Assembly: GCA_032718475.1 (NCBI GenBank)
Contig: JAUCBJ010002273.1
Location: forward strand, 62,001-126,000
DNA length: 64,000 nucleotides
Origin: Nemertoderma westbladi
Taxonomy: Eukaryota; Xenacoelomorpha; Nemertodermatida; Nemertodermatidae
Direction of reading: 5' to 3'
This document shows, in pieces, positions 45,001-60,000 of the stretch (the stretch's first letter is position 1; each line of letters begins with the position of its first letter). The notes beneath the pieces are model-generated. The model was not told the DNA's origin and made no database searches. It was given only the letters and a program-made list of their open reading frames with translations. Position numbers and translations under genes: made by a program.

Positions 45001-48000
45001 TACCTGCACTCTCTACTGTATCTATAGTACCCTTATACTATACCTGCACTCTCTACTGTATCTATAGTACCCTTATACTATACCTGCACTCTCTACTGTA
45101 TCTATAGTACCCTTATACTATACCTGCACTCTCTACTGTATCTATAGTACCCTTATACTATACCTGCACTCTCTACTGTATCTATAGTACCCTTATACTA
45201 TACCTGCACTCTCTACTGTATCTATAGTACCCTTATACTATACCTGCACTCTCTACTGTATCTATAGTACCCTTATACTATACCTGCACTCTCTACTGTA
45301 TCTATAGTACCCTTATACTATACCTGCACTCTCTACTGTATCTATAGTACCCTTATACTATACCTGCACTCTCTACTGTATCTATAGTACCCTTATACTA
45401 TACCTGCACTCTCTACTGTATCTATAGTACCCTTATACTATACCTGCACTCTCTACTGTATCTATAGTACCCTTATACTATACCTGCACTCTCTACTGTA
45501 TCTATAGTACCCTTATACTATACCTGCACTCTCTACTGTATCTATAGTACCCTTATACTATACCTGCACTCTCTACTCTATCTATAGTACCCTTATACTA
45601 TACCTGCACTCTCTACTGTATCTATAGTACCCTTATACTATACCTGCACTCTCTACTCCATCTATAGTACCCTTATACTATACCTGCACTCTCTACTGTA
45701 TCTATAGTACCCTTATACTATACCTGCACTCTCTACTCCATCTATAGTACCCTTATACTATACCTGCACTCTCTACTGTATCTATAGTACCCTTATACTA
45801 TACCTGCACTCTCTACTGTATCTATAGTACCCTTATACTATACCTGCACTCTCTACTGTATCTATAGTACCCTTATACTATACCTGCACTCTCTACTGTA
45901 TCTATAGTACCCTTATACTATACCTGCACTCTCTACTGTATCTATAGTACCCTTATACTATACCTGCACTCTCTACTGTATCTATAGTACCCTTATACTA
46001 TACCTGCACTCTCTACTGTATCTATAGTACCCTTATACTATACCTGCACTCTCTACTCCATCTATAGTACCGTTATACTATACCTGCACTCTCTACTGTA
46101 TCTATAGTACCCTTATACTATACCTGCACTCTCTACTCCATCTATAGTACCCTTATACTATACCTGCACTCTCTACTCCATCTATAGTACCCTTATACTA
46201 TACCTGCACTCTCTACTCCATCTATAGTACCCTTATACTATACCTGCACTCTCTACTCCATCTATAGTACCCTTATACTATACCTGCACTCTCTACTCCA
46301 TCTATAGTACCCTTATACTATACCTGCACTCTCTACTGTATCTATAGTACCCTTATACTATACCTGCACTCTCTACTGTATCTATAGTACCCTTATACTA
46401 TACCTGCACTCTCTACTCCATCTATAGTACCCTTATACTATACCTGCACTCTCTACTGTATCTATAGTACCCTTATACTATACCTGCACTCTCTACTGTA
46501 TCTATAGTACCCTTATACTATACCTGCACTCTCTACTGTATCTATAGTACCCTTATACTATACCTGCACTCTCTACTCCATCTATAGTACCCTTATACTA
46601 TACCTGCACTCTCTACTGTATCTATAGTACCCTTATACTATACCTGCACTCTCTACTGTATCTATAGTACCCTTATACTATACCTGCACTCTCTACTGTA
46701 TCTATAGTACCCTTATACTATACCTGCACTCTCTACTGTATCTATAGTACCCTTATACTATACCTGCACTCTCTACTGTATCTATAGTACCCTTATACTA
46801 TACCTGCACTCTCTACTGTATCTATAGTACCCTTATACTATACCTGCACTCTCTACTCTATCTATAGTACCCTTATACTATACCTGCACTCTCTACTGTA
46901 TCTATAGTACCCTTATACTATACCTGCACTCTCTACTCCATCTATAGTACCCTTATACTATACCTGCACTCTCTACTGTATCTATAGTACCCTTATACTA
47001 TACCTGCACTCTCTACTGTATCTATAGTACCCTTATACTATACCTGCACTCTCTACTCCATCTATAGTACCCTTATACTATACCTGCACTCTCTACTGTA
47101 TCTATAGTACCCTTATACTATACCTGCACTCTCTACTGTATCTATAGTACCCTTATACTATACCTGCACTCTCTACTGTATCTATAGTACCCTTATACTA
47201 TACCTGCACTCTCTACTGTATCTATAGTACCCTTATACTATACCTGCACTCTCTACTGTATCTATAGTACCCTTATACTATACCTGCACTCTCTACTGTA
47301 TCTATAGTACCCTTATACTATACCTGCACTCTCTACTCCATCTATAGTACCCTTATACTATACCTGCACTCTCTACTGTATCTATAGTACCCTTATACTA
47401 TACCTGCACTCTCTACTGTATCTATAGTACCCTTATACTATACCTGCACTCTCTACTGTATCTATAGTACCCTTATACTATACCTGCACTCTCTACTGTA
47501 TCTATAGTACCCTTATACTATACCTGCACTCTCTACTGTATCTATAGTACCCTTATACTATACCTGCACTCTCTACTCCATCTATAGTACCCTTATACTA
47601 TACCTGCACTCTCTACTGTATCTATAGTACCCTTATACTATACCTGCACTCTCTACTGTATCTATAGTACCCTTATACTATACCTGCACTCTCTACTGTA
47701 TCTATAGTACCCTTATACTATACCTGCACTCTCTACTCCATCTATAGTACCCTTATACTATACCTGCACTCTCTACTATATCTATAGTACCCTTATACTA
47801 TACCTGCACTCTCTACTGTATCTATAGTACCCTTATACTATACCTGCACTCTCTACTGTATCTATAGTACCCTTATACTATACCTGCACTCTCTACTCCA
47901 TCTATAGTACCCTTATACTATACCTGCACTCTCTACTGTATCTATAGTACCCTTATACTATACCTGCACTCTCTACTCCATCTATAGTACCCTTATACTA

Positions 48001-51000
48001 TACCTGCACTCTCTACTGTATCTATAGTACCCTTATACTATACCTGCACTCTCTACTGTATCTATAGTACCCTTATACTATACCTGCACTCTCTACTGTA
48101 TCTATAGTACCCTTATACTATACCTGCACTCTCTACTGTATCTATAGTACCCTTATACTATACCTGCACTCTCTACTGTATCTATAGTACCCTTATACTA
48201 TACCTGCACTCTCTACTGTATCTATAGTACCCTTATACTATACCTGCACTCTCTACTGTATCTATAGTACCCTTATACTATACCTGCACTCTCTACTGTA
48301 TCTATAGTACCCTTATACTATACCTGCACTCTCTACTGTATCTATAGTACCCTTATACTATACCTGCACTCTCTACTGTATCTATAGTACCCTTATACTA
48401 TACCTGCACTCTCTACTGTATCTATAGTACCCTTATACTATACCTGCACTCCTACTGTATCTATAGTACCCTTATACTATACCTGCACTCTCTACTGTAT
48501 CTATAGTACCCTTATACTATACCTGCACTCTCTACTGTATCTATAGTACCCTTATACTATACCTGCACTCTCTACTGTATCTATAGTACCCTTATACTAT
48601 ACCTGCACTCTCTACTGTATCTATAGTACCCTTATACTATACCTGCACTCTCTACTGTATCTATAGTACCCTTATACTATACCTGCACTCTCTACTCCAT
48701 CTATAGTACCCTTATACTATACCTGCACTCTCTACTGTATCTATAGTACCCTTATACTATACCTGCACTCTCTACTGTATCTATAGTACCCTTATACTAT
48801 ACCTGCACTCCTACTGTATCTATAGTACCCTTATACTATACCTGCACTCTCTACTGTATCTATAGTACCGTTATACTATACCTGCACTCTCTACTGTATC
48901 TATAGTACCCTTATACTATACCTGCACTCTCTACTGTATCTATAGTACCCTTATACTATACCTGCACTCTCTACTGTATCTATAGTACCCTTATACTATA
49001 CCTGCACTCTCTACTCCATCTATAGTACCCTTATACTATACCTGCACTCTCTACTTCCATCTATAGTACCCTTATACTATACCTGCACTCTCTACTGTCC
49101 ATCTATAGTACCCTTATACTATACCTGCACTCTCTACTGTATCTATAGTACCCTTATACTATACCTGCACTCTCTACTGTATCTATAGTACCCTTATACT
49201 ATACCTGCACTCTCTACTGTATCTATAGTACCCTTATACTATACCTGCACTCTCTACTGTATCTATAGTACCCTTATACTATACCTGCACTCTCTACTGT
49301 ATCTATAGTACCCTTATACTATACCTGCACTCTCTACTGTATCTATAGTACCCTTATACTATACCTGCACTCTCTACTGTATCTATAGTACCCTTATACT
49401 ATACCTGCACTCTCTACTGTATCTATAGTACCCTTATACTATACCTGCACTCTCTACTGTATCTATAGTACCCTTATACTATACCTGCACTCTCTACTGT
49501 ATCTATAGTACCCTTATACTATACCTGCACTCTCTACTGTATCTATAGTACCCTTATACTATACCTGCACTCTCTACTGTATCTATAGTACCCTTATACT
49601 ATACCTGCACTCTCTACTGTATCTATAGTACCCTTATACTATACCTGCACTCTCTACTGTATCTATAGTACCCTTATACTATACCTGCACTCTCTACTGT
49701 ATCTATAGTACCCTTATACTATACCTGCACTCTCTACTGTATCTATAGTACCCTTATACTATACCTGCACTCTCTACTGTATCTATAGTACCCTTATACT
49801 ATACCTGCACTCTCTACTCCATCTATAGTACCCTTATACTATACCTGCACTCTCTACTGTATCTATAGTACCCTTATACTATACCTGCACTCTCTACTGT
49901 ATCTATAGTACCCTTATACTATACCTGCACTCCTACTGTATCTATAGTACCCTTATACTATACCTGCACTCTCTACTGTATCTATAGTACCGTTATACTA
50001 TACCTGCACTCTCTACTGTATCTATAGTACCCTTATACTATACCTGCACTCTCTACTGTATCTATAGTACCCTTATACTATACCTGCACTCTCTACTGTA
50101 TCTATAGTACCCTTATACTATACCTGCACTCTCTACTCCATCTATAGTACCCTTATACTATACCTGCACTCTCTACTTCCATCTATAGTACCCTTATACT
50201 ATACCTGCACTCTCTACTTCCATCTATAGTACCCTTATACTATACCTGCACTCTCTACTGTATCTATAGTACCCTTATACTATACCTGCACTCTCTACTG
50301 TATCTATAGTACCCTTATACTATACCTGCACTCTCTACTGTATCTATAGTACCCTTATACTATACCTGCACTCTCTACTGTATCTATAGTACCCTTATAC
50401 TATACCTGCACTCTCTACTGTATCTATAGTACCCTTATACTATACCTGCACTCTCTACTGTATCTATAGTACCGTTATACTATACCTGCACTCTCTACTC
50501 CATCTATAGTACCCTTATACTATACCTGCACTCTCTACTGTATCTATAGTACCCTTATACTATACCTGCACTCTCTACTCCATCTATAGTACCCTTATAC
50601 TATACCTGCACTCTCTACTGTATCTATAGTACCCTTATACTATACCTGCACTCTCTACTGTATCTATAGTACCCTTATACTATACCTGCACTCTCTACTG
50701 TATCTATAGTACCCTTATACTATACCTGCACTCTCTACTGTATCTATAGTACCCTTATACTATACCTGCACTCTCTACTGTATCTATAGTACCGTTATAC
50801 TATACCTGCACTCTCTACTGTATCTATAGTACCCTTATACTATACCTGCACTCTCTACTGTATCTATAGTACCCTTATACTATACCTGCACTCTCTACTG
50901 TATCTATAGTACCCTTATACTATACCTGCACTCTCTACTGTATCTATAGTACCCTTATACTATACCTGCACTCTCTACTGTATCTATAGTACCCTTATAC

Positions 51001-54000
51001 TATACCTGCACTCTCTACTGTATCTATAGTACCCTTATACTATACCTGCACTCTCTACTGTATCTATAGTACCCTTATACTATACCTGCACTCTCTACTG
51101 TATCTATAGTACCCTTATACTATACCTGCACTCTCTACTGTATCTATAGTACCCTTATACTATACCTGCACTCTCTACTCCATCTATAGTACCCTTATAC
51201 TATACCTGCACTCTCTACTGTATCTATAGTACCCTTATACTATACCTGCACTCTCTACTGTATCTATAGTACCCTTATACTATACCTGCACTCTCTACTG
51301 TATCTATAGTACCCTTATACTATACCTGCACTCTCTACTCTATAGTACCCTTATACTATACCTGCACTCTCTACTGTATCTATAGTACCGTTATACTATA
51401 CCTGCACTCTCTACTGTATCTATAGTACCCTTATACTATACCTGCACTCTCTACTGTATCTATAGTACCCTTATACTATACCTGCACTCTCTACTGTATC
51501 TATAGTACCCTTATACTATACCTGCACTCTCTACTGTATCTATAGTACCCTTATACTATACCTGCACTCTCTACTCTATAGTACCCTTATACTATACCTG
51601 CACTCTCTACTGTATCTATAGTACCGTTATACTATACCTGCACTCCCTACTGTATCTATAGTACCCTTATACTATACCTGCACTCTCTACTGTATCTATA
51701 GTACCCTTATACTATACCTGCACTCTCTACTCCATCTATAGTACCCTTATACTATACCTGCACTCTCTACTGTATCTATAGTACCCTTATACTATACCTG
51801 CACTCTCTACTGTATCTATAGTACCCTTATACTATACCTGCACTCTCTACTGTATCTATAGTACCCTTATACTATACCTGCACTCTCTACTGTATCTATA
51901 GTACCCTTATACTATACCTGCACTCTCTACTGTATCTATAGTACCGTTATACTATACCTGCACTCTCTACTGTATCTATAGTACCCTTATACTATACCTG
52001 CACTCCCTACTGTATCTATAGTACCCTTATACTATACCTGCACTCTCTACTGTATCTATAGTACCCTTATACTATACCTGCACTCTCTACTGTATCTATA
52101 GTACCCTTATACTATACCTGCACTCTCTACTCCATCTATAGTACCCTTATACTATACCTGCACTCTCTACTGTATCTATAGTACCCTTATACTATACCTG
52201 CACTCTCTACTGTATCTATAGTACCCTTATACTATACCTGCACTCTCTACTGTATCTATAGTACACTTATACTATACCTGCACTCTCTACTGTATCTATA
52301 GTACCCTTATACTATACCTGCACTCTACTGTATCTATAGTACCCTTATACTATACCTGCACTCTCTACTGTATCTATAGTACCGTTATACTATACCTGCA
52401 CTCTCTACTGTATCTATAGTACCCTTATACTATACCTGCACTCTCTACTCCATCTATAGTACCCTTATACTATACCTGCACTCTCTACTCCATCTATAGT
52501 ACCCTTATACTATACCTGCACTCTCTACTCCATCTATAGTACCCTTATACTATACCTGCACTCTCTACTGTATCTATAGTACCCTTATACTATACCTGCA
52601 CTCTCTACTGTATCTATAGTACCCTTATACTATACCTGCACTCTCTACTCCATCTATAGTACCCTTATACTATACCTGCACTCTCTACTGTATCTATAGT
52701 ACCCTTATACTATACCTGCACTCTCTACTTATCTATAGTACCCTTATACTATACCTGCACTCTCTACTGTATCTATAGTACCCTTATACTATACCTGCAC
52801 TCTCTACTGTATCTATAGTACCCTTATACTATACCTGCACTCCCTACTGTATCTATAGTACCCTTATACTATACCTGCACTCTCTACTCCATCTATAGTA
52901 CCCTTATACTATACCTGCACTCTCTACTGTATCTATAGTACCCTTATACTATACCTGCACTCTCTACTGTATCTATAGTACCCTTATACTATACCTGCAC
53001 TCTCTACTGTCATCTATAAGTACCCTTATACTATACCTGCACTCTCTACTGTATCTATAGTACCCTTATACTATACCTGCACTCTCTACTGTATCTATAG
53101 TACCCTTATACTATACCTGCACTCTCTACTGTATCTATAGTACCCTTATACTATACCTGCACTCTCTACTGTATCTATAGTACCCTTATACTATACCTGC
53201 ACTCTCTACTGTATCTATAGTACCCTTATACTATACCTGCACTCTCTACTGTATCTATAGTACCCTTATACTATACCTGCACTCTCTACTGTATCTATAG
53301 TACCCTTATACTATACCTGCACTCTCTACTGTATCTATAGTACCCTTATACTATACCTGCACTCTCTACTGTATCTATAGTATCCTTATACTATACCTGC
53401 ACTCTCTACTGTATCTATAGTACCCTTATACTATACCTGCACTCTCTACTGTATCTATAGTACCCTTATACTATACCTGCACTCTCTACTGTATCTATAG
53501 TACCCTTATACTATACCTGCACTCTCTACTGTATCTATAGTACCCTTATACTATACCTGCACTCTCTACTGTATCTATAGTACCCTTATACTATACCTGC
53601 ACTCTCTACTCCATCTATAGTACCCTTATACTATACCTGCACTCTCTACTGTATCTATAGTACCCTTATACTATACCTGCACTCTCTACTGTATCTATAG
53701 TACCCTTATACTATACCTGCACTCTCTACTGTATCTATAGTACCCTTATACTATACCTGCACTCTCTACTGTATCTATAGTACCCTTATACTATACCTGC
53801 ACTCTCTACTGTATCTATAGTACCCTTATACTATACCTGCACTCTCTACTGTATCTATAGTACCCTTATACTATACCTGCACTCTCTACTGTATCTATAG
53901 TACCCTTATACTATACCTGCACTCTCTACTGTATCTATAGTACCCTTATACTATACCTGCACTCTCTACTGTATCTATAGTACCCTTATACTATACCTGC

Positions 54001-57000
54001 ACTCTCTACTGTATCTATAGTACCCTTATACTATACCTGCACTCTCTACTGTATCTATAGTACCCTTATACTATACCTGCACTCTCTACTGTATCTATAG
54101 TACCCTTATACTATACCTGCACTCTCTACTGTATCTATAGTACCCTTATACTATACCTGCACTCTCTACTTCCATCTATAGTACCCTTATACTATACCTG
54201 CACTCTCTACTCCATCTATAGTACCCTTATACTATACCTGCACTCTCTACTGTATCTATAGTACCCTTATACTATACCTGCACTCTCTACTGTATCTATA
54301 GTACCCGTATACTATACCTGCACTCTCTACTGTATCTATAGTACCCGTATACTATACCTGCACTCTCTACTGTATCTATAGTACCCTTATACTATACCTG
54401 CACTCTCTACTGTCATCTATAGTACCCTTATACTATACCTACACTCTCTACTCTCATCTATAGTACCCTTATACTATACCTGCACTCTCTACTGTATCTA
54501 TAGTACCCTTATACTATACCTGCACTCTCTACTGTATCTATAGTACCCTTATACTATACCTGCACTCTCTACTGTATCTATAGTACCCTTATACTATACC
54601 TGCACTCTCTACTGTATCTATAGTACCCTTATACTATACCTGCACTCTCTACTGTAACTATAGTACCCGTATACTATACCTGCACTCTCTACTGTAACTA
54701 TAGTACCCTTATACTATACCTGCACTCTCTACTGTATCTATAGTACCCTTATACTATACCTGCACTCTCTACTGTATCTATAGTACCCTTATACCTATAG
54801 TACCCTTATACTATACCTGCACTCTCTACTGTATCTATAGTACCCTTATACTATACCTGCACTCTCTACTGTATCTATAGTACCCTTATACTATACCTGC
54901 ACTCTCTACTGTATCTATAGTACCCTTATACTATACCTGCACTCTCTACTGTATCTATAGTACCCTTATACTATACCTGCACTCTCTACTGTATCTATAG
55001 TACCCTTATACTATACCTGCACTCTCTACTGTATCTATAGTACCCTTATACTATACCTGCACTCTCTACTGTATCTATAGTACCCTTATACTATACCTGC
55101 ACTCTCTACTGTATCTATAGTACCCTTATACTATACCTGCACTCTCTACTGTATCTATAGTACCCTTATACTATACCTGCACTCTCTACTGTATCTATAG
55201 TACCCTTATACTATACCTGCACTCTCTACTGTCATCTATAGTACCCTTATACTATACCTGCACTCTCTACTGTATCTATAGTACCCTTATACTATACCTG
55301 CACTCTCTACTGTATCTATAGTACCCTTATACTATACCTGCACTCTCTACTGTATCTATAGTACCGTTATACTATACCTGCACTCTCTACTGTATCTATA
55401 GTACCCTTATACTATACCTGCACTCTCTACTGTATCTATAGTACCCTTATACTATACCTGCACTCTCTACTGTATCTATAGTACCCTTATACTATACCTG
55501 CACTCTCTACTCCATCTATAGTACCCTTATACTATACCTGCACTCTCTACTGTATCTATAGTACCCTTATACTATACCTGCACTCTCTACTGTATCTATA
55601 GTACCCTTATACTATACCTGCACTCTCTACTGTATCTATAGTACCCTTATACTATACCTGCACTCTCTACTGTATCTATAGTACCCTTATACTATACCTG
55701 CACTCTCTACTGTATCTATAGTACCCTTATACTATACCTGCACTCTCTACTTCCATCTATAGTACCCTTATACTATACCTGCACTCTCTACTGTATCTAT
55801 AGTACCCTTATACTATACCTGCACTCTCTACTGTATCTATAGTACCCTTATACTATACCTGCACTCTCTACTGTATCTATAGTACCCTTATACTATACCT
55901 GCACTCTCTACTGTATCTATAGTACCCTTATACTATACCTGCACTCTCTACTATCTATAGTACCCTTATACTATACCTGCACTCTCTACTGTATCTATAG
56001 TACCCTTATACTATACCTGCACTCTCTACTGTATCTATAGTACCCTTATACTATACCTGCACTCTCTACTGTATCTATAGTACCCTTATACTATACCTGC
56101 ACTCTCTACTCCATCTATAGTACCCTTATACTATACCTGCATTCTCTACTCCATCTATAGTACCCTTATACTATACCTGCATTCTCTACTCCATCTATAG
56201 TACCCTTATACTATACCTGCATTCTCTACTGTATCTATAGTACCCTTATACTATACCTACACTCTCTACTGTATCTATAGTACCCTTATACTATACCTGC
56301 ACTCTCTACTGTATCTATAGTACCCTTATACTATACCTGCACTCTCTACTGTATCTATAGTACCCTTATACTATACCTGCTCTCTCTACTGTATCTATAG
56401 TACCCTTATACTATACCTGCACTCTCTACTCCATCTATAGTACCCTTATACTATACCTGCACTCTCTACTGTATCTATAGTACCCTTATACTATACCTGC
56501 ACTCTCTACTGTATCTATAGTACCCTTATACTATACCTGCACTCTCTACTGTATCTATAGTACCCTTATACTATACCTGCACTCTCTACTGTATCTATAG
56601 TACCCTTATACTATACCTGCACTCTCTACTGTATCTATAGTACCCTTATACTATACCTGCACTCTCTACTGTATCTATAGTACCCTTATACTATACCTGC
56701 ACTCTCTACTGTATCTATAGTACCCTTATACTATACCTGCACTCTCTACTGTATCTATAGTACCCTTATACTATACCTGCACTCTCTACTGTATCTATAG
56801 TACCCTTATACTATACCTGCACTCTCTACTGTATCTATAGTACCCTTATACTATACCTGCACTCTCTACTGTATCTATAGTACCCTTATACTATACCTGC
56901 ACTCTCTACTGTATCTATAGTACCCTTATACTATACCTGCACTCTCTACTGTATCTATAGTACCCTTATACTATACCTGCACTCTCTACTGTATCTATAG

Positions 57001-60000
57001 TACCCTTATACTATACCTGCACTCTCTACTGTATCTATAGTACCCTTATACTATACCTGCACTCTCTACTGTATCTATAGTACCCTTATACTATACCTGC
57101 ACTCTCTACTGTATCTATAGTACCCTTATACTATACCTGCACTCTCTACTGTATCTATAGTACCCTTATACTATACCTGCACTCTCTACTGTATCTATAG
57201 TACCCTTATACTATACCTGCACTCTCTACTGTATCTATAGTACCCTTATACTATACCTGCACTCTCTACTGTATCTATAGTACCCTTATACTATACCTGC
57301 ACTCTCTACTGTATCTATAGTACCCTTATACTATACCTGCACTCTCTACTTATCTATAGTACCCTTATACTATACCTGCACTCTCTACTGTATCTATAGT
57401 ACCCTTATACTATACCTGCACTCTCTACTGTATCTATAGTACCCTTATACTATACCTGCACTCTCTACTGTATCTATAGTACCCTTATACTATACCTGCA
57501 CTCTCTACTGTATCTATAGTACCCTTATACTATACCTGCACTCTCTACTGTATCTATAGTACCCTTATACTATACCTGCACTCTCTACTGTATCTATAGT
57601 ACCCTTATACTATACCTGCACTCTCTACTGTATCTATAGTACCCTTATACTATACCTGCACTCTCTACTGTATCTATAGTACCCTTATACTATACCTGCA
57701 CTCTCTACTGTATCTATAGTACCCTTATACTATACCTGCACTCTCTACTGTATCTATAGTACCCTTATACTATACCTGCACTCTCTACTGTATCTATAGT
57801 ACCCTTATACTATACCTGCACTCTCTACTCCATCTATAGTACCCTTATACTATACCTGCACTCTCTACTGTATCTATAGTACCCTTATACTATACCTGCA
57901 CTCTCTACTGTATCTATAGTACCCTTATACTATACCTGCACTCTCTACTGTATCTATAGTACCCTTATACTATACCTGCTCTCTCTACTGTATCTATAGT
58001 ACCCTTATACTATACCTGCACTCTCTACTCCATCTATAGTACCCTTATACTATACCTGCACTCTCTACTGTATCTATAGTACCCTTATACTATACCTGCA
58101 CTCTCTACTGTATCTATAGTACCCTTATACTATACCTGCACTCTCTACTCCATCTATAGTACCCTTATACTATACCTGCACTCTCTACTGTATCTATAGT
58201 ACCCTTATACTATACCTGCACTCTCTACTCCATCTATAGTACCCTTATACTATACCTGCACTCTCTACTGTATCTATAGTACCCTTATACTATACCTGCA
58301 CTCTCTACTGTATCTATAGTACCCTTATACTATACCTGCACTCTCTACTGTATCTATAGTACCCTTATACTATACCTGCACTCTCTACTGTAACTATAGT
58401 ACCCTTATACTATACCTGCACTCTCTATTCCATCTATAGTACCCTTATACTATACCTGCACTCTCTACTGTATCTATAGTACCCTTATACTATACCTGCA
58501 CTCTCTACTCCATCTATAGTACCCTTATACTATACCTGCACTCTCTACTGTATCTATAGTACCCTTATACTATACCTGCACTCTCTACTGTATCTATAGT
58601 ACCCTTATACTATACCTGCACTCTCTACTATCTATAGTACCCTTATACTATACCTGCATTCTCTACTCCATCTATAGTACCCTTATACTATACCTACACT
58701 CTCTACTGTATCTATAGTACCCTTATACTATACCTGCACTCTCTACTGTAACTATAGTACCCTTATACTATACCTGCACTCTCTATTCCATCTATAGTAC
58801 CCTTATACTATACCTGCATTCTCTACTCCATCTATAGTACCCTTATACTATACCTGCTCTCTCTACTCCATCTATAGTACCCTTATACTATACCTGCACT
58901 CTCTACTGTATCTATAGTACCCTTATACTATACCTGCACTCTCTACTGTATCTATAGTACCCTTATACTATACCTGCACTCTCTACTATCTATAGTACCC
59001 TTATACTATACCTGCATTCTCTACTCCATCTATAGTACCCTTATACTATACCTACACTCTCTACTGTATCTATAGTACCCTTATACTATACCTGCACTCT
59101 CTACTGTATCTATAGTACCCTTATACTATACCTGCACTCTCTACTGTATCTATAGTACACTTATACTATACCTGCACTCTCTACTGTATCTATAGTACCC
59201 TTATACTATACCTGCACTCTCTACTCCATCTATAGTACCCTTATACTATACCTGCACTCTCTACTGTAACTATAGTACCCTTATACTATACCTGCACTCT
59301 CTATTCCATCTATAGTACCCTTATACTATACCTGCACTCTCTACTGTATCTATAGTACCCTTATACTATACCTGCACTCTCTACTGTATCTATAGTACCC
59401 TTATACTATACCTGCACTCTCTACTGTATCTATAGTACCCTTATACTATACCTGCACTCTCTACTCCATCTATAGTACCCTTATACTATACCTGCACTCT
59501 CTACTGTAACTATAGTACCCTTATACTATACCTGCACTCTCTATTCCATCTATAGTACCCTTATACTATACCTGCACTCTCTACTGTATCTATAGTACCC
59601 TTATAATATACCTGCACTCTCTACTGTATCTATAGTACCCTTATACTATACCTGCACTCTCTACTCCATCTATAGTACCCTTATACTATACCTGCACTCT
59701 CTACTGTATCTATAGTACCCTTATACTATACCTGCACTCTCTACTGTATCTATAGTACCCTTATACTATACCTGCACTCTCTACTGTATCTATAGTACCC
59801 TTATACTATACCTGCACTCTCTACTGTATCTATAGTACCCTTATACTATACCTGCACTCTCTACTCCATCTATAGTACCCTTATACTATACCTGCACTCT
59901 CTACTGTATCTATAGTACCCTTATAATATACCTGCACTCTCTACTGTAACTATAGTACCCTTATACTATACCTGCACTCTCTACTGTATCTATAGTACCC

